Assembly (NCBI GenBank): GCA_030949385.1
Contig: JAUZSP010000007.1
Coordinates: forward strand, 255,210 to 319,209
Length of the DNA stretch: 64,000 nt
DNA from: Gammaproteobacteria bacterium
GTDB lineage: Bacteria; Pseudomonadota; Gammaproteobacteria; JAUZRS01
Reading direction: 5' to 3'
Made by a program: the position numbers and the translations under genes. Under the pieces are notes generated by a model that saw only the letters and a program-made list of their open reading frames with translations, was not told the origin of the DNA and ran no database searches. This document shows positions 44,207 through 53,950 of this stretch, piece by piece (positions within the stretch are counted from its first letter, which is position 1; the number at the start of each line of letters is the position of its first letter).

Positions 44207-46900
44207 CCGACGCCCTCTCACCAACAACAATAAAAACAACACCAGCAAAGGCAAAGGCCCTTGACTGCCCGCCCCAAATTGATCTGTGCCCAAACGGCTG
44301 ACATTCAAACAGGCAACACTGCTTCTATCCGGCGCACAAGGGTCTAGATTGGCCGAATCCAATTGATCATTCAAACCGTCTTGATCGCTGTCTAGCAAAG
44401 CAGACTCCAAAGCACTGATGCGCAGATCACCGTCCACATTGCTTGGTGATGAAACCAGACCCACCTCGATAAAATCACTCACCCCATCGCCATCGCTGTC
44501 CTTGTTCGTCGGGTCGGTGCCCAATTGCAGCTCAATGCCGTCACTAAGGCCATCGCCGTCACTGTCACAGGCGGCAACCAAATTAGAGGGCAAACAGGCA
44601 TTACTCTTACTGCTGTCCAACGCATCCACAACCCCATCGCCATCGCTGTCCTGTTGGTTCGACTCCAAAGCGTCGATCACGCCATTGCCGTTGCTGTCCT
44701 GTGGACTGGCCACATTGCCCACCTCCAGCAGATCGGCAAGACCATCGCCATCGCTGTCACTCAGGTTAGGATTCAAACCCCACTGAAGCTCAAAGCCATC
44801 ACTGAGGCCGTCGTTGTCGCTGTCACAAGCAGCAACCATATTAGACGGCAAACAGGCATTGGCGTTATTGGTATCCAAAACATCCACAACGCCATCACCG
44901 TCGGCATCCAAAAGACTCGACTCAAGCGCATCCAGCACACCATCGCCGTCACCGTCTAAAGGGATTAAAGCAGCACCCACCTCAATCAGATCCAAAATGC
45001 CGTCACCGTCGCTGTCGTTCAAAGTAGGGTTCAAACCCCACTGAAGTTCGAAGCCATCACTGAGGCCATCGCCGTCGCTGTCACAAGCAGCAACTACATT
45101 AGAGGGCAAACAGGCATTAAGATTACTGGGATCATACTGATCCACCACCCCATCTCCATCGGCATCAAAAATATTGGATTCCAACGCATCAACAAGGCCG
45201 TCACCGTCGCTGTCCACGCTGTTGGATTCCAAGGCATCAATAAGACCATCACCGTCGCTGTCAATCGGCATGGAAGAGTTAGCCCCCACTTCCAGCCCAT
45301 CGTGCAAACCATCGCCATCACTGTCGGCGCGGTTCGGGTCGGTTCCCAATAGACGCTCTTGGCCGTTGTTCAAACCATCCCCATCGGCATCACAAAGAGC
45401 CACACTGGCGTCCGGATTACAGGCGTCGTTGTTGGCCGGATCAAGCTGATCAGACACCCCGTCCTGATCCGCATCGTTACGTTTTGACTCCAAGGCATCA
45501 ATCACCCCATCGCCATCGCTGTCCAGCGGGGCAGCGACGTTGCCACCCACCTCAACGGCGTCATTCAGACCATCGCCATCGCTGTCGGCGTTGTTTGGGT
45601 CGGTACCCAAAGCGACCTCATCGCCGTTACGCAGACCATCGCCATCGTCGTCGTTAAGAGCCAAACAGGCCAAACTGGATAAATTTGGAACACAGGGGTC
45701 GGCATTGTCACTGTCCTGCTGATTGCTCAGGGTATCGCCATCGTCATCCACACGGTCAGACTCCAGGGCATCAATCGCCCCATCACCGTCCGTATCAATG
45801 GCCGGAGTGGCCGGATAATTCAACCCCACTTCAATGCCATCATTGACCCCATCGCCATCGCTGTCTGGGTTATACAGATCGGTTCCCAACAACAGCTCTT
45901 CGCTGTCCAGCAGACCGTCCGCATCAATGTCATTGGGGCGAAACTGCAACGCCTGCACCGACTGCTGCAAAGGCACCCCGACAGGAACTGCTGCCGTTCC
46001 AGAGGTATAAAAGAGCTGCGCATACAAAGTGTAATCTCCCACCAACGCCGCATCGTAAACAAAGCTGATGCTATCAATGGCACGCGTAAATTGTGCATTG
46101 GCCACCGAGGTAAAGGGAATGCTCAGCGTTACCGGTGAATTGCCGTTCGGATCAATGATCGAATAGTCCAATTTATAATTGCCCGCCTGCACAACATTCA
46201 GGCTGCTTTGCAGCTGCAGATCAACGGTGGTCGCCGTGACATTAGCGCTCAAGGCATCAACGGCCGAAATCTGCCCTTGAACAGCCTCACCGCCATCAAT
46301 TAGCAGATGGGCGACCGTCACCATCACCGCGCCATTACTGCCAGACACTTGTGAGGGACGAATCACCACCGAGTTATTGCCGCTCACAACTCGATTCAGC
46401 GGCAGAGCAAAAACCGTGGTGCTGTAATCGTTATTAAACCCCGTCAGATAGCTGCCCTGCTCAATCAACGGATAAGCCGCCAGCGCGATGCCGTTACCCA
46501 CCGAGAGGCCGTTAAACTCCACCACGTTCAGCTCCGGTGGAATCAAGGCAGGCAAAATCAAACCCTCTTCATCCACATCAAACGCGGTGACGGTCAAGTA
46601 GACCGACTGCTGTGGCAGCGCCCCTGTCATATTAATGTTGAACTCAACCGGCCCCGCCTGTTGAGTCAAAGGTTGGTTGATCAGCGTCCCCGCCTTGTAA
46701 ACGGCAATGCCGCCCGAACCGAGCGGCAAGCTGGTAAACAGCAGATCACCGTCAGGGGTGGGTATTCCCCCTTGGCCTAAATTGTCTACATGAGTAATGT
46801 AAGTACTGCCCGCTTGAGCTACCGATTGCAACAGCAACCCCAACAACACGCCCTTTAACAACCCAAATCTGCTGATTCCCTTATTCATTCTTGCCTTCAC
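44189..46900 (-). CDS. Secreted calcium-binding thrombospondin type 3 repeat protein with C-terminal sorting-like tail
   Basis: 903 residues. A signal peptide (FGLLKGVLLGLLLQSVAQA) leads an N-terminal beta-rich part (to about 310), which has no motif I know. About 20 acidic repeats of the form DSDGDGLxD then run to about residue 870; these bind calcium. The repeats are organised in larger blocks of 80-100 residues that recur almost verbatim (NACLPSN-VAACDSDGDGLSDG). The C-terminus (GAGSQGPLPLLVLFLLLLVRGRRLRFYR, shortened here in meaning to a Gly/Ser step, a hydrophobic span and an Arg cluster) looks like a GlyGly-CTERM type sorting signal. A surface or matrix role is inferred. The start may be at 46888. 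Confidence 0.85.
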   Translation of the reverse strand: MKARMNKGISRFGLLKGVLLGLLLQSVAQAGSTYITHVDNLGQGGIPTPDGDLLFTSLPLGSGGIAVYKAGTLINQPLTQQAGPVEFNINMTGALPQQSVYLTVTAFDVDEEGLILPALIPPELNVVEFNGLSVGNGIALAAYPLIEQGSYLTGFNNDYSTTVFALPLNRVVSGNNSVVIRPSQVSGSNGAVMVTVAHLLIDGGEAVQGQISAVDALSANVTATTVDLQLQSSLNVVQAGNYKLDYSIIDPNGNSPVTLSIPFTSVANAQFTRAIDSISFVYDAALVGDYTLYAQLFYTSGTAAVPVGVPLQQSVQALQFRPNDIDADGLLDSEELLLGTDLYNPDSDGDGVNDGIEVGLNYPATPAIDTDGDGAIDALESDRVDDDGDTLSNQQDSDNADPCVPNLSSLACLALNDDDGDGLRNGDEVALGTDPNNADSDGDGLNDAVEVGGNVAAPLDSDGDGVIDALESKRNDADQDGVSDQLDPANNDACNPDASVALCDADGDGLNNGQERLLGTDPNRADSDGDGLHDGLEVGANSSMPIDSDGDGLIDALESNSVDSDGDGLVDALESNIFDADGDGVVDQYDPSNLNACLPSNVVAACDSDGDGLSDGFELQWGLNPTLNDSDGDGILDLIEVGAALIPLDGDGDGVLDALESSLLDADGDGVVDVLDTNNANACLPSNMVAACDSDNDGLSDGFELQWGLNPNLSDSDGDGLADLLEVGNVASPQDSNGNGVIDALESNQQDSDGDGVVDALDSSKSNACLPSNLVAACDSDGDGLSDGIELQLGTDPTNKDSDGDGVSDFIEVGLVSSPSNVDGDLRISALESALLDSDQDGLNDQLDSANLDPCAPDRSSVACLNVSRLGTDQFGAGSQGPLPLLVLFLLLLVRGRRLRFYR

Positions 46901-47291
46901 AATCGTCGTCCTTTACACACGCCACCAAAATGAGATACAAACACACATTGATAGGAATTAAAATATTCAAATAGCGTAAAGGCATCCGGCTAATATTTTT
47001 CTGATTAAAACTCGATTTAGAGCAAAAAAGTCAGTCAATAGAGCCAAAATGAGACCAATTTCACAAGAAAATTAGAAAACACTAATTATTAACAAAGTCT
47101 TATTTAACAAAGATAAGAAGAGATAAAACAGTAAAAAAATGCCATATAGTACAAATAAAGGCACAAAGGTCGGTGTAACGCTCACATAAACCCCATCAGA
47201 GCAGATGCAGCTACTCAGCACCGCCCAGAGCCATTACACTCCCTCCCATTCGAACATTCCCTCAACCCGCAAATGGACAGAGCCTCGCACC
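46901..47291. other. AT-rich divergent intergenic region
   Basis: About 390 bp between the surface-protein gene and mutS, including the 87 bp before the preferred mutS start. It is far more AT-rich than its surroundings and should hold both promoters. A TATAGT at 47145 is a weak -10 candidate. I see no repeat, operator or RNA gene. Confidence 0.4.
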
Positions 47292-49874
47292 GTGAAAACC
47301 AGCACCAAAACCCCCAACCTCACCCCCATGATGCAGCAGTACTTCCGCATCAAAGCCGAACACCCCGACAGCCTGCTCTTTTATCGCATGGGCGATTTTT
47401 ACGAACTCTTTTTTGACGACGCAAAAAAAGCCGCTCAACTGCTCGACATCACCCTCACCAGCCGAGGCAGCGCCCACGGTGAACCGATCCCCATGGCCGG
47501 AGTGCCGCACCACGCCGCTGAAAACTACCAAGCCAAACTGATTCGTATGGGTGAATCCATCGCCGTCTGCGAGCAAATTGGCGATCCCGCCAGCAGCAAA
47601 GGCCCCGTTGAACGCCAAGTGGTGCGCATCCTCACCCCAGGCACCGTCACCGACGAAGCCTTGCTGCCCGACCAGCGCGAAAACCTGCTCATCGCCGTCC
47701 ACCAGCACAACGGAGCCTACGGCCTCGCCGCACTGGAACTCAGCTCTGGGCGTTTCAGCGTGCAGGAGCTGCCAGACGACGAAGCCCTCTTCAGCGAACT
47801 CGAACGACTGCATGCCGCCGAAACCCTGCTCAGCGAAAACCTATCTCCCGATCAGCCGCTATTGAAACTAAGTGGCATCCGTACCCGCCCTGTGTGGCAT
47901 TTTGATCACGACAGCGCCACCCGCCTGCTGAGCAAACAGTTCGGCAGCCGCGATCTGGCCGGTTTTGGCTGCGAGCAACTGCCCTTGGCCATCAGCGCGG
48001 CAGGCTGCCTGTTGCAATACCTCAAGGAGACCCAACGCAGCGCCCTACCACACCTGCAAGGCTTGCGCGTCGAACAACGCAGCGAGAGCCTGATTCTCGA
48101 TGCCGCCAGCCGCCGCAATCTGGAACTGGAAACCACCCTCAGCGGCAGCCGCCAAGGCACTTTGGCCAGCACGCTTGACCAAACCAGCACCCGCATGGGC
48201 AGCCGTCTGCTGCGCCGCTGGCTGCACCGCCCACTGCGCGACCAAAACACCCTCAGCGCCCGCCACGACAGCATCGAGGCGCTGCTCAACCATTGGCAGC
48301 GCAGCGATCTACAGACTCAACTGCGCGGCATCGGCGATGTGGAGCGCATTTTGGCGCGCATCGCGCTCAAATCAGCCCGCCCCCGCGACCTCACCACTCT
48401 GCGCAGCACCTTAGAGCGGCTGCCAGAACTGCACACTCTGTTAAACGATCTGCCCACGGCACGACTGGCCGAATTAAGAACGGAGATCGGCCTTCACCCC
48501 GAGGTGCTGCAACGACTGCACAGCGCCATTATCGAAGAACCGCCGGTACTGATTCGGGACGGCGGCGTGATTGCCAAGGGCTACGATGAAGAATTTGATC
48601 GCCTGCGTGACCTGAGCCAGAACGCCGACCAATTCCTGCTTGATCTGGAGCAGCGCGAACAGCAACGCAGCGGGATCAAAGGGCTGAAGGTGAGTTACAA
48701 CCGCGTGCATGGCTACTACCTTGAGATCAGCCGTCTGCACTCCAACGAGGTGCCGGACGATTACATTCGCCGCCAGACGCTTAAATCCGTGGAACGGTTT
48801 ATCACCCCCGAACTGAAAACCTTTGAAGACCAAGTGTTAAGCGCCCGTGAACGAGCCTTGGCACGGGAAAAAGCCCTCTACGAGCAGCTGCTGGAACAGC
48901 TGAAAACCGACATCAAGGCGCTGCAAATCATGGCCGCCGCGCTGGCGGAGCTGGATCTGCTCAACACCTTGGCCGAGCGCGCCGAAAGCCTCAACTTAGT
49001 GCGTCCTCACTTCAGTGACAAAAGCGGCCTCGACATTCGCGGCGGTCGCCATCTGGTGGTGGAACAGATGCTCGACAGCCCCTTTGTGGCCAACGACGTG
49101 CTGTTCAATCGACAACGCAAAATGCTGATCATCACCGGCCCAAATATGGGCGGAAAATCCACCTACATGCGCCAGACGGCGCTGATTGTGATCCTCGCCT
49201 ACATGGGCAGTTTTGTGCCTGCCGAAAGCGCCACTCTTGGCCCTATTGACCGCATCTTTACCCGCATCGGTGCCACTGACGATCTCGCCAGTGGCCGCTC
49301 TACCTTTATGGTGGAGATGACCGAAGCGGCCAACATTCTGCACAACGCCAGCGACCAAAGTCTGGTGCTGATGGATGAGATTGGCCGTGGCACCAGCACC
49401 TTTGATGGCCTCTCACTGGCCTGGGCTTGCGCCGAACAGTTGGCGAATAAACTGCGCGCCTTCACCCTCTTCGCCACCCACTATTTTGAGTTGACCACCC
49501 TAGTCGATCAGCACCCGAGCATCCACAACGTGCATCTGGATGCCATCGAGCACGGCGACAGCATCGTTTTTATGCACCAAGTGAAAGCCGGAGCCGCCAG
49601 CCAGAGTTACGGTCTGCAAGTGGCGCAATTGGCCGGTGTACCTGCGGTGGTGATTCGCAACGCCAAACGCAAGTTGCAGCAACTGGAGAATCAAACCGCC
49701 AACCGCCAACAGCAAGAGCGCGACGACGGCCAGTTGGCGCTCTTCAATCCGCCTGCGGGCAGCGACACCTTGAGCCAATTGCAACAGATCGACCCCGATG
49801 CCCTCACCCCACGACAAGCCTTGGACGCGCTGTATAAATTAAAAAAATTGCTGGACACCGAATTTGAAACGTAG
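47292..49874 (+). CDS. mutS: DNA mismatch repair protein MutS
   Basis: Recognises mispairs and starts repair. Mismatch-binding [28 protein letters not shown] lies at the N-terminus (the family FYE motif), with the Walker [16 protein letters not shown] near residue 620, and the dimer/ATPase region [18 protein letters not shown] and ATHYFELT. Starting at GTG 47292 gives about 860 residues, near E. coli MutS (853) and with the usual short leader before PMMQQ; an ATG at 47205 would add 29 residues without homology. Confidence 0.96.
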   Translation: MKTSTKTPNLTPMMQQYFRIKAEHPDSLLFYRMGDFYELFFDDAKKAAQLLDITLTSRGSAHGEPIPMAGVPHHAAENYQAKLIRMGESIAVCEQIGDPASSKGPVERQVVRILTPGTVTDEALLPDQRENLLIAVHQHNGAYGLAALELSSGRFSVQELPDDEALFSELERLHAAETLLSENLSPDQPLLKLSGIRTRPVWHFDHDSATRLLSKQFGSRDLAGFGCEQLPLAISAAGCLLQYLKETQRSALPHLQGLRVEQRSESLILDAASRRNLELETTLSGSRQGTLASTLDQTSTRMGSRLLRRWLHRPLRDQNTLSARHDSIEALLNHWQRSDLQTQLRGIGDVERILARIALKSARPRDLTTLRSTLERLPELHTLLNDLPTARLAELRTEIGLHPEVLQRLHSAIIEEPPVLIRDGGVIAKGYDEEFDRLRDLSQNADQFLLDLEQREQQRSGIKGLKVSYNRVHGYYLEISRLHSNEVPDDYIRRQTLKSVERFITPELKTFEDQVLSARERALAREKALYEQLLEQLKTDIKALQIMAAALAELDLLNTLAERAESLNLVRPHFSDKSGLDIRGGRHLVVEQMLDSPFVANDVLFNRQRKMLIITGPNMGGKSTYMRQTALIVILAYMGSFVPAESATLGPIDRIFTRIGATDDLASGRSTFMVEMTEAANILHNASDQSLVLMDEIGRGTSTFDGLSLAWACAEQLANKLRAFTLFATHYFELTTLVDQHPSIHNVHLDAIEHGDSIVFMHQVKAGAASQSYGLQVAQLAGVPAVVIRNAKRKLQQLENQTANRQQQERDDGQLALFNPPAGSDTLSQLQQIDPDALTPRQALDALYKLKKLLDTEFET

Positions 49875-49940
49875 GGTGCAATAACCGTAGGGCATTGCAC
49901 CTATTTGTCTTGATGGCGTAATGCCCTGCGGTTATTACGC
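49871..49940. repeat. Double palindrome (REP/BIME-like) after mutS
   Basis: Two hairpins, GGTGCAAT...ATTGCACC and GCGTAAT...ATTACGC, lie side by side and are also complementary to each other over 17 bases with one mismatch (49880-49896 and 49920-49936). GTAGGGTGCAATAACC elements of this kind are common in gammaproteobacterial genomes. Related shorter elements occur at 57779 and 62041. It may stop mutS transcription. Confidence 0.7.
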
Positions 49941-50143
49941 CTTACATTCATCGCCACACATCGAGCAAAAACAGGCTTATGGTTGTCTCTCGACGATAAA
50001 CAAAGCTGTTATTTCAAAATTATGTGAAAAGCATCACAATAGGAACGACAAGGGGCGGCAAATAGAAGACCGCCTTCACCCTTCCATAAGGCCAGCAGCT
50101 TTACTATAAACCCCATCGTCTTTTCTATTTTAAGGGAATTTTC

Positions 50144-51004
50144 ATGTCTCAATTTGCCTCCATTGGCCTAATCACCAAACCCGATGCCAGCCAAGTGGTT
50201 GATACCCTGTGCACCGTCCATCAACATCTGCTTGAACAGGGCATTCAGGTCTATCTGGAGGAGCGCAATGCGGAACTGGTAAAGAACGCCCAAAGCCTCA
50301 GCCGCGAGCAGATGGGCCAGCGGTGCGATTTGGCCATTGTCATTGGCGGTGACGGCACCCTGCTGGGAGCGGCGCGCTCGTTGGCGGAATACGATATTCC
50401 CATCGTCGGCATCAATCTGGGCAATTTAGGCTTTTTGGTCGATGTGCCTGCCAGCGATCACCTCAGCCATCTGGATCAGATTCTGGCCGGAGCCTATATC
50501 GAAGAGTCGCGTTTTCTGCTGCAAGCCTGTGTCAAACGCGGGGAGGAGACCTTTTGCCAAGGGCTGGCCATGAACGACGTGGTGATACACATCAAAAACG
50601 TGGTGCGCATGGTGGAGTTTAAAACCTACATCAACGGCCAGTTTGTCAATCGCCAACGCGCCGATGGTCTGATCGTCTCCACCCCCTCCGGCTCCACCGC
50701 CTACGCCCTCTCCGGTGGCGGGCCAATTCTGCACCCCTCGCTGGAGTGCATCACCCTATTGCCCATCTGCCCCCACACCCTGAGCAGCCGCCCCATTGTG
50801 GTGGCCGCCGACAGTCTGGTGGAGATCTGCATCAGCGAAATGCGCTTTGAATCCACCCATGTGGTTTACGATGGCCAAGAGGGCTGCGACCTGCAACCGG
50901 ACGACCGCATCGTGATTCAAAAATCACCGCACCCCGTGCGCCTGCTGCACCCGAAAGATTATGACTACTATCACATTCTGCGTGAAAAGCTCAATTGGGG
51001 CTAA
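50144..51004 (+). CDS. nadK: NAD kinase
   Basis: Makes NADP from NAD and ATP. The 286-residue protein has VIGGDGTLLGAARSL (GGDG motif), GINLGNLGFLVDVPA, and TPSGSTAYALSGGGPILHP. ATG 50144 has AAGGGAATTTTC before it. Its last 38 bases recur at 51537-51574 beyond the hicBA insertion. recN normally follows nadK in many gammaproteobacteria and does so here after hicBA. Confidence 0.97.
   Translation: MSQFASIGLITKPDASQVVDTLCTVHQHLLEQGIQVYLEERNAELVKNAQSLSREQMGQRCDLAIVIGGDGTLLGAARSLAEYDIPIVGINLGNLGFLVDVPASDHLSHLDQILAGAYIEESRFLLQACVKRGEETFCQGLAMNDVVIHIKNVVRMVEFKTYINGQFVNRQRADGLIVSTPSGSTAYALSGGGPILHPSLECITLLPICPHTLSSRPIVVAADSLVEICISEMRFESTHVVYDGQEGCDLQPDDRIVIQKSPHPVRLLHPKDYDYYHILREKLNWG
50967..51004 (+). 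repeat. 38-bp direct repeat, left copy (3' end of nadK)
   Basis: The last 38 bases of nadK, including its TAA, recur at 51537-51574 with one mismatch (33 identical bases in a row). The two copies bracket hicBA. Confidence 0.95.
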
Positions 51005-51040
51005 GGAAGACCTACTGTTTAGGCTGATACACTAAAAGCG

Positions 51041-51310
51041 ATGAAAAAATCACACACCAACCACACAAATGAGAAAATGATGGAACAGATTGCTAATTTA
51101 CACATAGAAAAACTGCCTGAAGGCCTTTATCTCGCCACCTGTGATGATATTCCCGGCTTGATCGCTCAGGGTCGCACCATTACAGAGACCGTAGAGATTG
51201 CCCGCGATGTCGCGAAGAAATTACTGGAAGCGCAAGCTGAAAGAGATCAACAAGCCAAGTTGACATCAATCGAGGATTCGTTTGATTACCCCTTGATTTT
51301 GAGCCTCTGA
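51041..51310 (+). CDS. hicB: HicB-family antitoxin
   Basis: 89 residues. IEKLPEGLYLATCDDIPGLIAQGRTITETVEIARDVAK is a typical HicB partial RNase H fold that blocks HicA. The first 12 codons may not be translated; ATGs at 51077 and 51080 are alternatives. No DNA-binding helix is seen after the core, so autoregulation is unclear. The TGA stop overlaps the hicA ATG. Confidence 0.85.
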   Translation: MKKSHTNHTNEKMMEQIANLHIEKLPEGLYLATCDDIPGLIAQGRTITETVEIARDVAKKLLEAQAERDQQAKLTSIEDSFDYPLILSL

Positions 51311-51534
51311 TGGGAAGACTCGCGGGTTTCAAGTACCGGCAGATCATTAAAAAGCTAAAAAAACTCGGGTTTGAATTTGATCGCCAAGCAGCCGGTTCCC
51401 ATGAGATCTGGTTTAACCCAACAACCAATAAATACACAACCATTCCCAATCACCCTGGAGATATGCCGGAAGGAACACTCCGAGCCATTCTCAAGCAGGC
51501 GGGAATTTCTACAGACCCATTTTTGAATGCTTAG
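51310..51534 (+). CDS. hicA: HicA-family mRNA interferase toxin
   Basis: 74 residues with a dsRBD-like fold. GSHEIWFNP holds the catalytic His of the family, followed by TTIPNHPGDMPEGTLRAILKQAGIS. It should cut mRNA when free of HicB. The antitoxin-first order is the reverse of the E. coli hicAB order. The ATG overlaps the hicB stop (TGATG). Confidence 0.9.
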   Translation: MGRLAGFKYRQIIKKLKKLGFEFDRQAAGSHEIWFNPTTNKYTTIPNHPGDMPEGTLRAILKQAGISTDPFLNA

Positions 51535-51536
51535 AA

Positions 51537-51574
51537 ACTACCACATTCTGCGTGAAAAGCTCAATTGGGGCTAA
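51537..51574 (+). repeat. 38-bp direct repeat, right copy
   Basis: A second copy of the nadK 3' end, directly after hicA and before the recN promoter region. Removing 51005-51574 would restore a simple nadK-recN junction. Confidence 0.95.
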
Positions 51575-51581
51575 ATACCCG

Positions 51582-51587
51582 TATAAT
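51582..51587 (+). promoter_or_regulatory. Probable -10 box of recN
   Basis: A perfect TATAAT lies seven bases before the recN ATG, so the transcript would be nearly leaderless. No LexA box (CTGT-N8-ACAG) is visible, though recN is SOS-controlled in relatives. The -35 would fall in the duplicated nadK sequence. Confidence 0.4.
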
Positions 51588-51593
51588 CCCCCC

Positions 51594-53261
51594 ATGCTGA
51601 CCCACATCCAGATTAAAAATTTCGCCATTATCGACCAATCGGAGCTGGAACTCAGCTCCGGCATGACCGCCCTCACAGGGGAGACCGGCGCAGGAAAATC
51701 CATTTTGCTCGACGCGCTCGGCATGGTACTCGGAGATCGCGCCGACAGCGGCTCCGTGCGTCACGGCGCAGCCCGCGCCGAAATCAGCGCCAGCTTTGAT
51801 CTGCACTCCCTTGAGCGAGTACAGAACTGGCTCTGTGAACAAGAATTGGACGATGAACACGAGTGCATTTTGCGCCGTGTCATCGGCAAAGACGGTCGCT
51901 CCAAAGCCTTTATCAACGCTCGCCCTGTCCCTCTGCAAACCTTGCGTAAACTGGGCGAACAGCTCATCGACCTGCACGGCCAACACGAACATCAATCGCT
52001 AACCAAAAAAGAGGTGCAGCGCCAACTGCTGGATGACTACGCCAACAACGACACCCTGCTCAAACGAGTCGCCAACGAATACCAGCAGTGGAAACAGCTC
52101 AATGACCAACTGCAACGTTTGCATGACAAAAACGGCTCCCGCAACGAAGCTGAACTGCTGCGCTACCAAGTGGAAGAGCTAGAAGCACTGGAACTGACCG
52201 CCGAAAATCTGCAACAACTGGATGAAGAACATCGCCGCCTGAGTCACGCCGAGCAACTGATCAACAGTTGCCAAAGTCTGCTTGATCAACTCTACGAGAC
52301 GGAACCTTCAATCCACACCCAGCTCAGCCACGGCATCAGCGAACTGGACGGTCTAAGCAAGCTGGACAGCGACCTGCAACCCACCATCGAACTGCTCAAC
52401 AACGCCCTGATTCAGAACGACGAAGCGGCCACCGCCCTGCGCGATTACCTCAGCGGCATCGAACTAGACCCCAATCGCCTCGCGTGGATCGAAGAGCGCC
52501 TCACCACGGTGCAAGATCTGGCACGCAAACACCACATCAACGCCGAACAACTCCCCCAACGCCTAACGGATCTGCAACAGCGCCTTGGCGAATGGGACGA
52601 TCTAGAACACAATCTGGCCGCGCTGCAACAACAACTGGCGGAACTGGAAATCCAATACCGCCACCACGCTCAACAACTGCACGAAGCGCGTTGTAAAGCG
52701 GCCAAACGGCTCGGCACAGCGGTCAGTGCCAGTTTGGCTGAGCTGGGAATGCCCGGCGGTCGTTTTGAAGTGGAGGTAATCGAACTGGAAAACCGTCACT
52801 TTAGCAGCCACGGTTTTGATGATGTCAGCTACAAGGTGAGCGCCAACCCAGGCCAGCCCACCAAGCCCCTGCAAAAGGTCGCCTCCGGTGGTGAGCTGTC
52901 ACGCATCAGCCTCGCCATTCAGATGATCAGCTCACAAAAAGCCAGCATCCCAACCCTAATTTTTGACGAAGTGGACAGCGGCATTGGCGGCGGTGTGGCC
53001 GAAACCGTCGGCGGTCAACTGCGCGCACTGGGCGAACGAGGGCAAGTGCTCTGCGTCACCCATTTGCCACAAGTGGCCGCTCAAGCGCACCACCACCTTA
53101 AAGTAAGCAAAGTGCTGGGCAACAAGTCCACCCTTGCCACCGTCGAAGAATTAACCGCTGAACAACGAGTGGAAGAGATCGCACGTATGTTGGGTGGCAG
53201 CGAGATCACCGCGCAAAGTTTGGCGCACGCCACCGAGATGATTAACCTAACCCAAACTTGA
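51594..53261 (+). CDS. recN: DNA repair protein RecN
   Basis: An SMC-like protein for double-strand break repair. GETGAGKSILLDAL (Walker A) lies near residue 30, with a long coiled coil in the middle (about 150-370), and VASGGELSRISLAIQ (signature) and LIFDEVDSGIGG (Walker B) near the end. ATG 51594 gives about 555 residues, as in E. coli (553). Confidence 0.97.
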   Translation: MLTHIQIKNFAIIDQSELELSSGMTALTGETGAGKSILLDALGMVLGDRADSGSVRHGAARAEISASFDLHSLERVQNWLCEQELDDEHECILRRVIGKDGRSKAFINARPVPLQTLRKLGEQLIDLHGQHEHQSLTKKEVQRQLLDDYANNDTLLKRVANEYQQWKQLNDQLQRLHDKNGSRNEAELLRYQVEELEALELTAENLQQLDEEHRRLSHAEQLINSCQSLLDQLYETEPSIHTQLSHGISELDGLSKLDSDLQPTIELLNNALIQNDEAATALRDYLSGIELDPNRLAWIEERLTTVQDLARKHHINAEQLPQRLTDLQQRLGEWDDLEHNLAALQQQLAELEIQYRHHAQQLHEARCKAAKRLGTAVSASLAELGMPGGRFEVEVIELENRHFSSHGFDDVSYKVSANPGQPTKPLQKVASGGELSRISLAIQMISSQKASIPTLIFDEVDSGIGGGVAETVGGQLRALGERGQVLCVTHLPQVAAQAHHHLKVSKVLGNKSTLATVEELTAEQRVEEIARMLGGSEITAQSLAHATEMINLTQT

Positions 53262-53319
53262 TCATCTCAAGCTCAATCTGAGCTTGACGTACTTATAGAC
53301 AAGGTCATACTTATTTTTT

Positions 53320-53556
53320 ATGAAAACCGCCATATCCATACCCGACCCTATATTTCAAGCCGCTGAAGGGCTGGCTCACCGTTTGGGTGTTTCCAGAAGT
53401 GAGTTGTACGCCAAAGCCATTGCTGAATACATGCAAAATCATAAAACACAAAAAATCACAGAAAAATTGAATGAAATATATACCCACGAAAATGAAAAGC
53501 TGGACACAGAGCTAAGCACCATGCAGCTTCGATCCATTCCCAAGGAGGGGTGGTAA
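53320..53556 (+). CDS. Antitoxin of a MazF-type pair (RHH-like)
   Basis: 78 residues: AISIPDPIFQAAEGLAHRLGVSRSELYAKAIAEYM is a ribbon-helix-helix DNA-binding arrangement, and the charged tail would wrap the toxin. The AAGGAGGGG ribosome-binding site for the toxin lies in its last codons. It stands 58 bp after recN. Confidence 0.8.
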   Translation: MKTAISIPDPIFQAAEGLAHRLGVSRSELYAKAIAEYMQNHKTQKITEKLNEIYTHENEKLDTELSTMQLRSIPKEGW

Positions 53557-53895
53557 GTGAAACGAGGCGAAGTTTGGTGGGCGACTTTGGATGAACCTCG
53601 CGGCTCAGAACCCGGTTATCGCCGCCCTGTGGTTGTGGTCTCCTCCAATGAGTTTAATCAAAGCAAAATCAGTACAGCCATTGTTGCAGTAGTCACATCT
53701 AATCTTCGTTTGGCCGAGGCACCTGGTAATTTTTCCATCTCAAAAAAAGAATCCGGCCTCAGCAAAGAATCCGTTGTAAACCTATCTCAATTGCTGACAC
53801 TGGATAAATCATTTTTATCAAAAAAATCGGATGCGTTATCGGCAAAAAAACGGCTGGCTATGAACGAAGGTTTAAGGTTGGTATTGTCGCTGTAA
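53557..53895 (+). CDS. MazF/PemK-family endoribonuclease toxin
   Basis: 112 residues: MKRGEVWWATLDEPRGSEPG and RRPVVVVSSNEFNQ are the typical MazF start, with the conserved Arg and a late LSQLLTLDKSFL. It should cut mRNA. The GTG start follows the antitoxin stop directly. It lies upstream of cobN without an obvious link. Confidence 0.9.
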   Translation: MKRGEVWWATLDEPRGSEPGYRRPVVVVSSNEFNQSKISTAIVAVVTSNLRLAEAPGNFSISKKESGLSKESVVNLSQLLTLDKSFLSKKSDALSAKKRLAMNEGLRLVLSL

Positions 53896-53950
53896 GAAAA
53901 AATAAGCCACTCGCTCACCCCCCCCATCTAAATCGAAAAAAGAGTTCCCC

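Noticed and set aside
44418-45449. CRISPR-like or simple repeat array
   Set aside because: The periodic DNA encodes calcium-binding DxDGDG repeats in one open frame; spacing and identity do not fit CRISPR.
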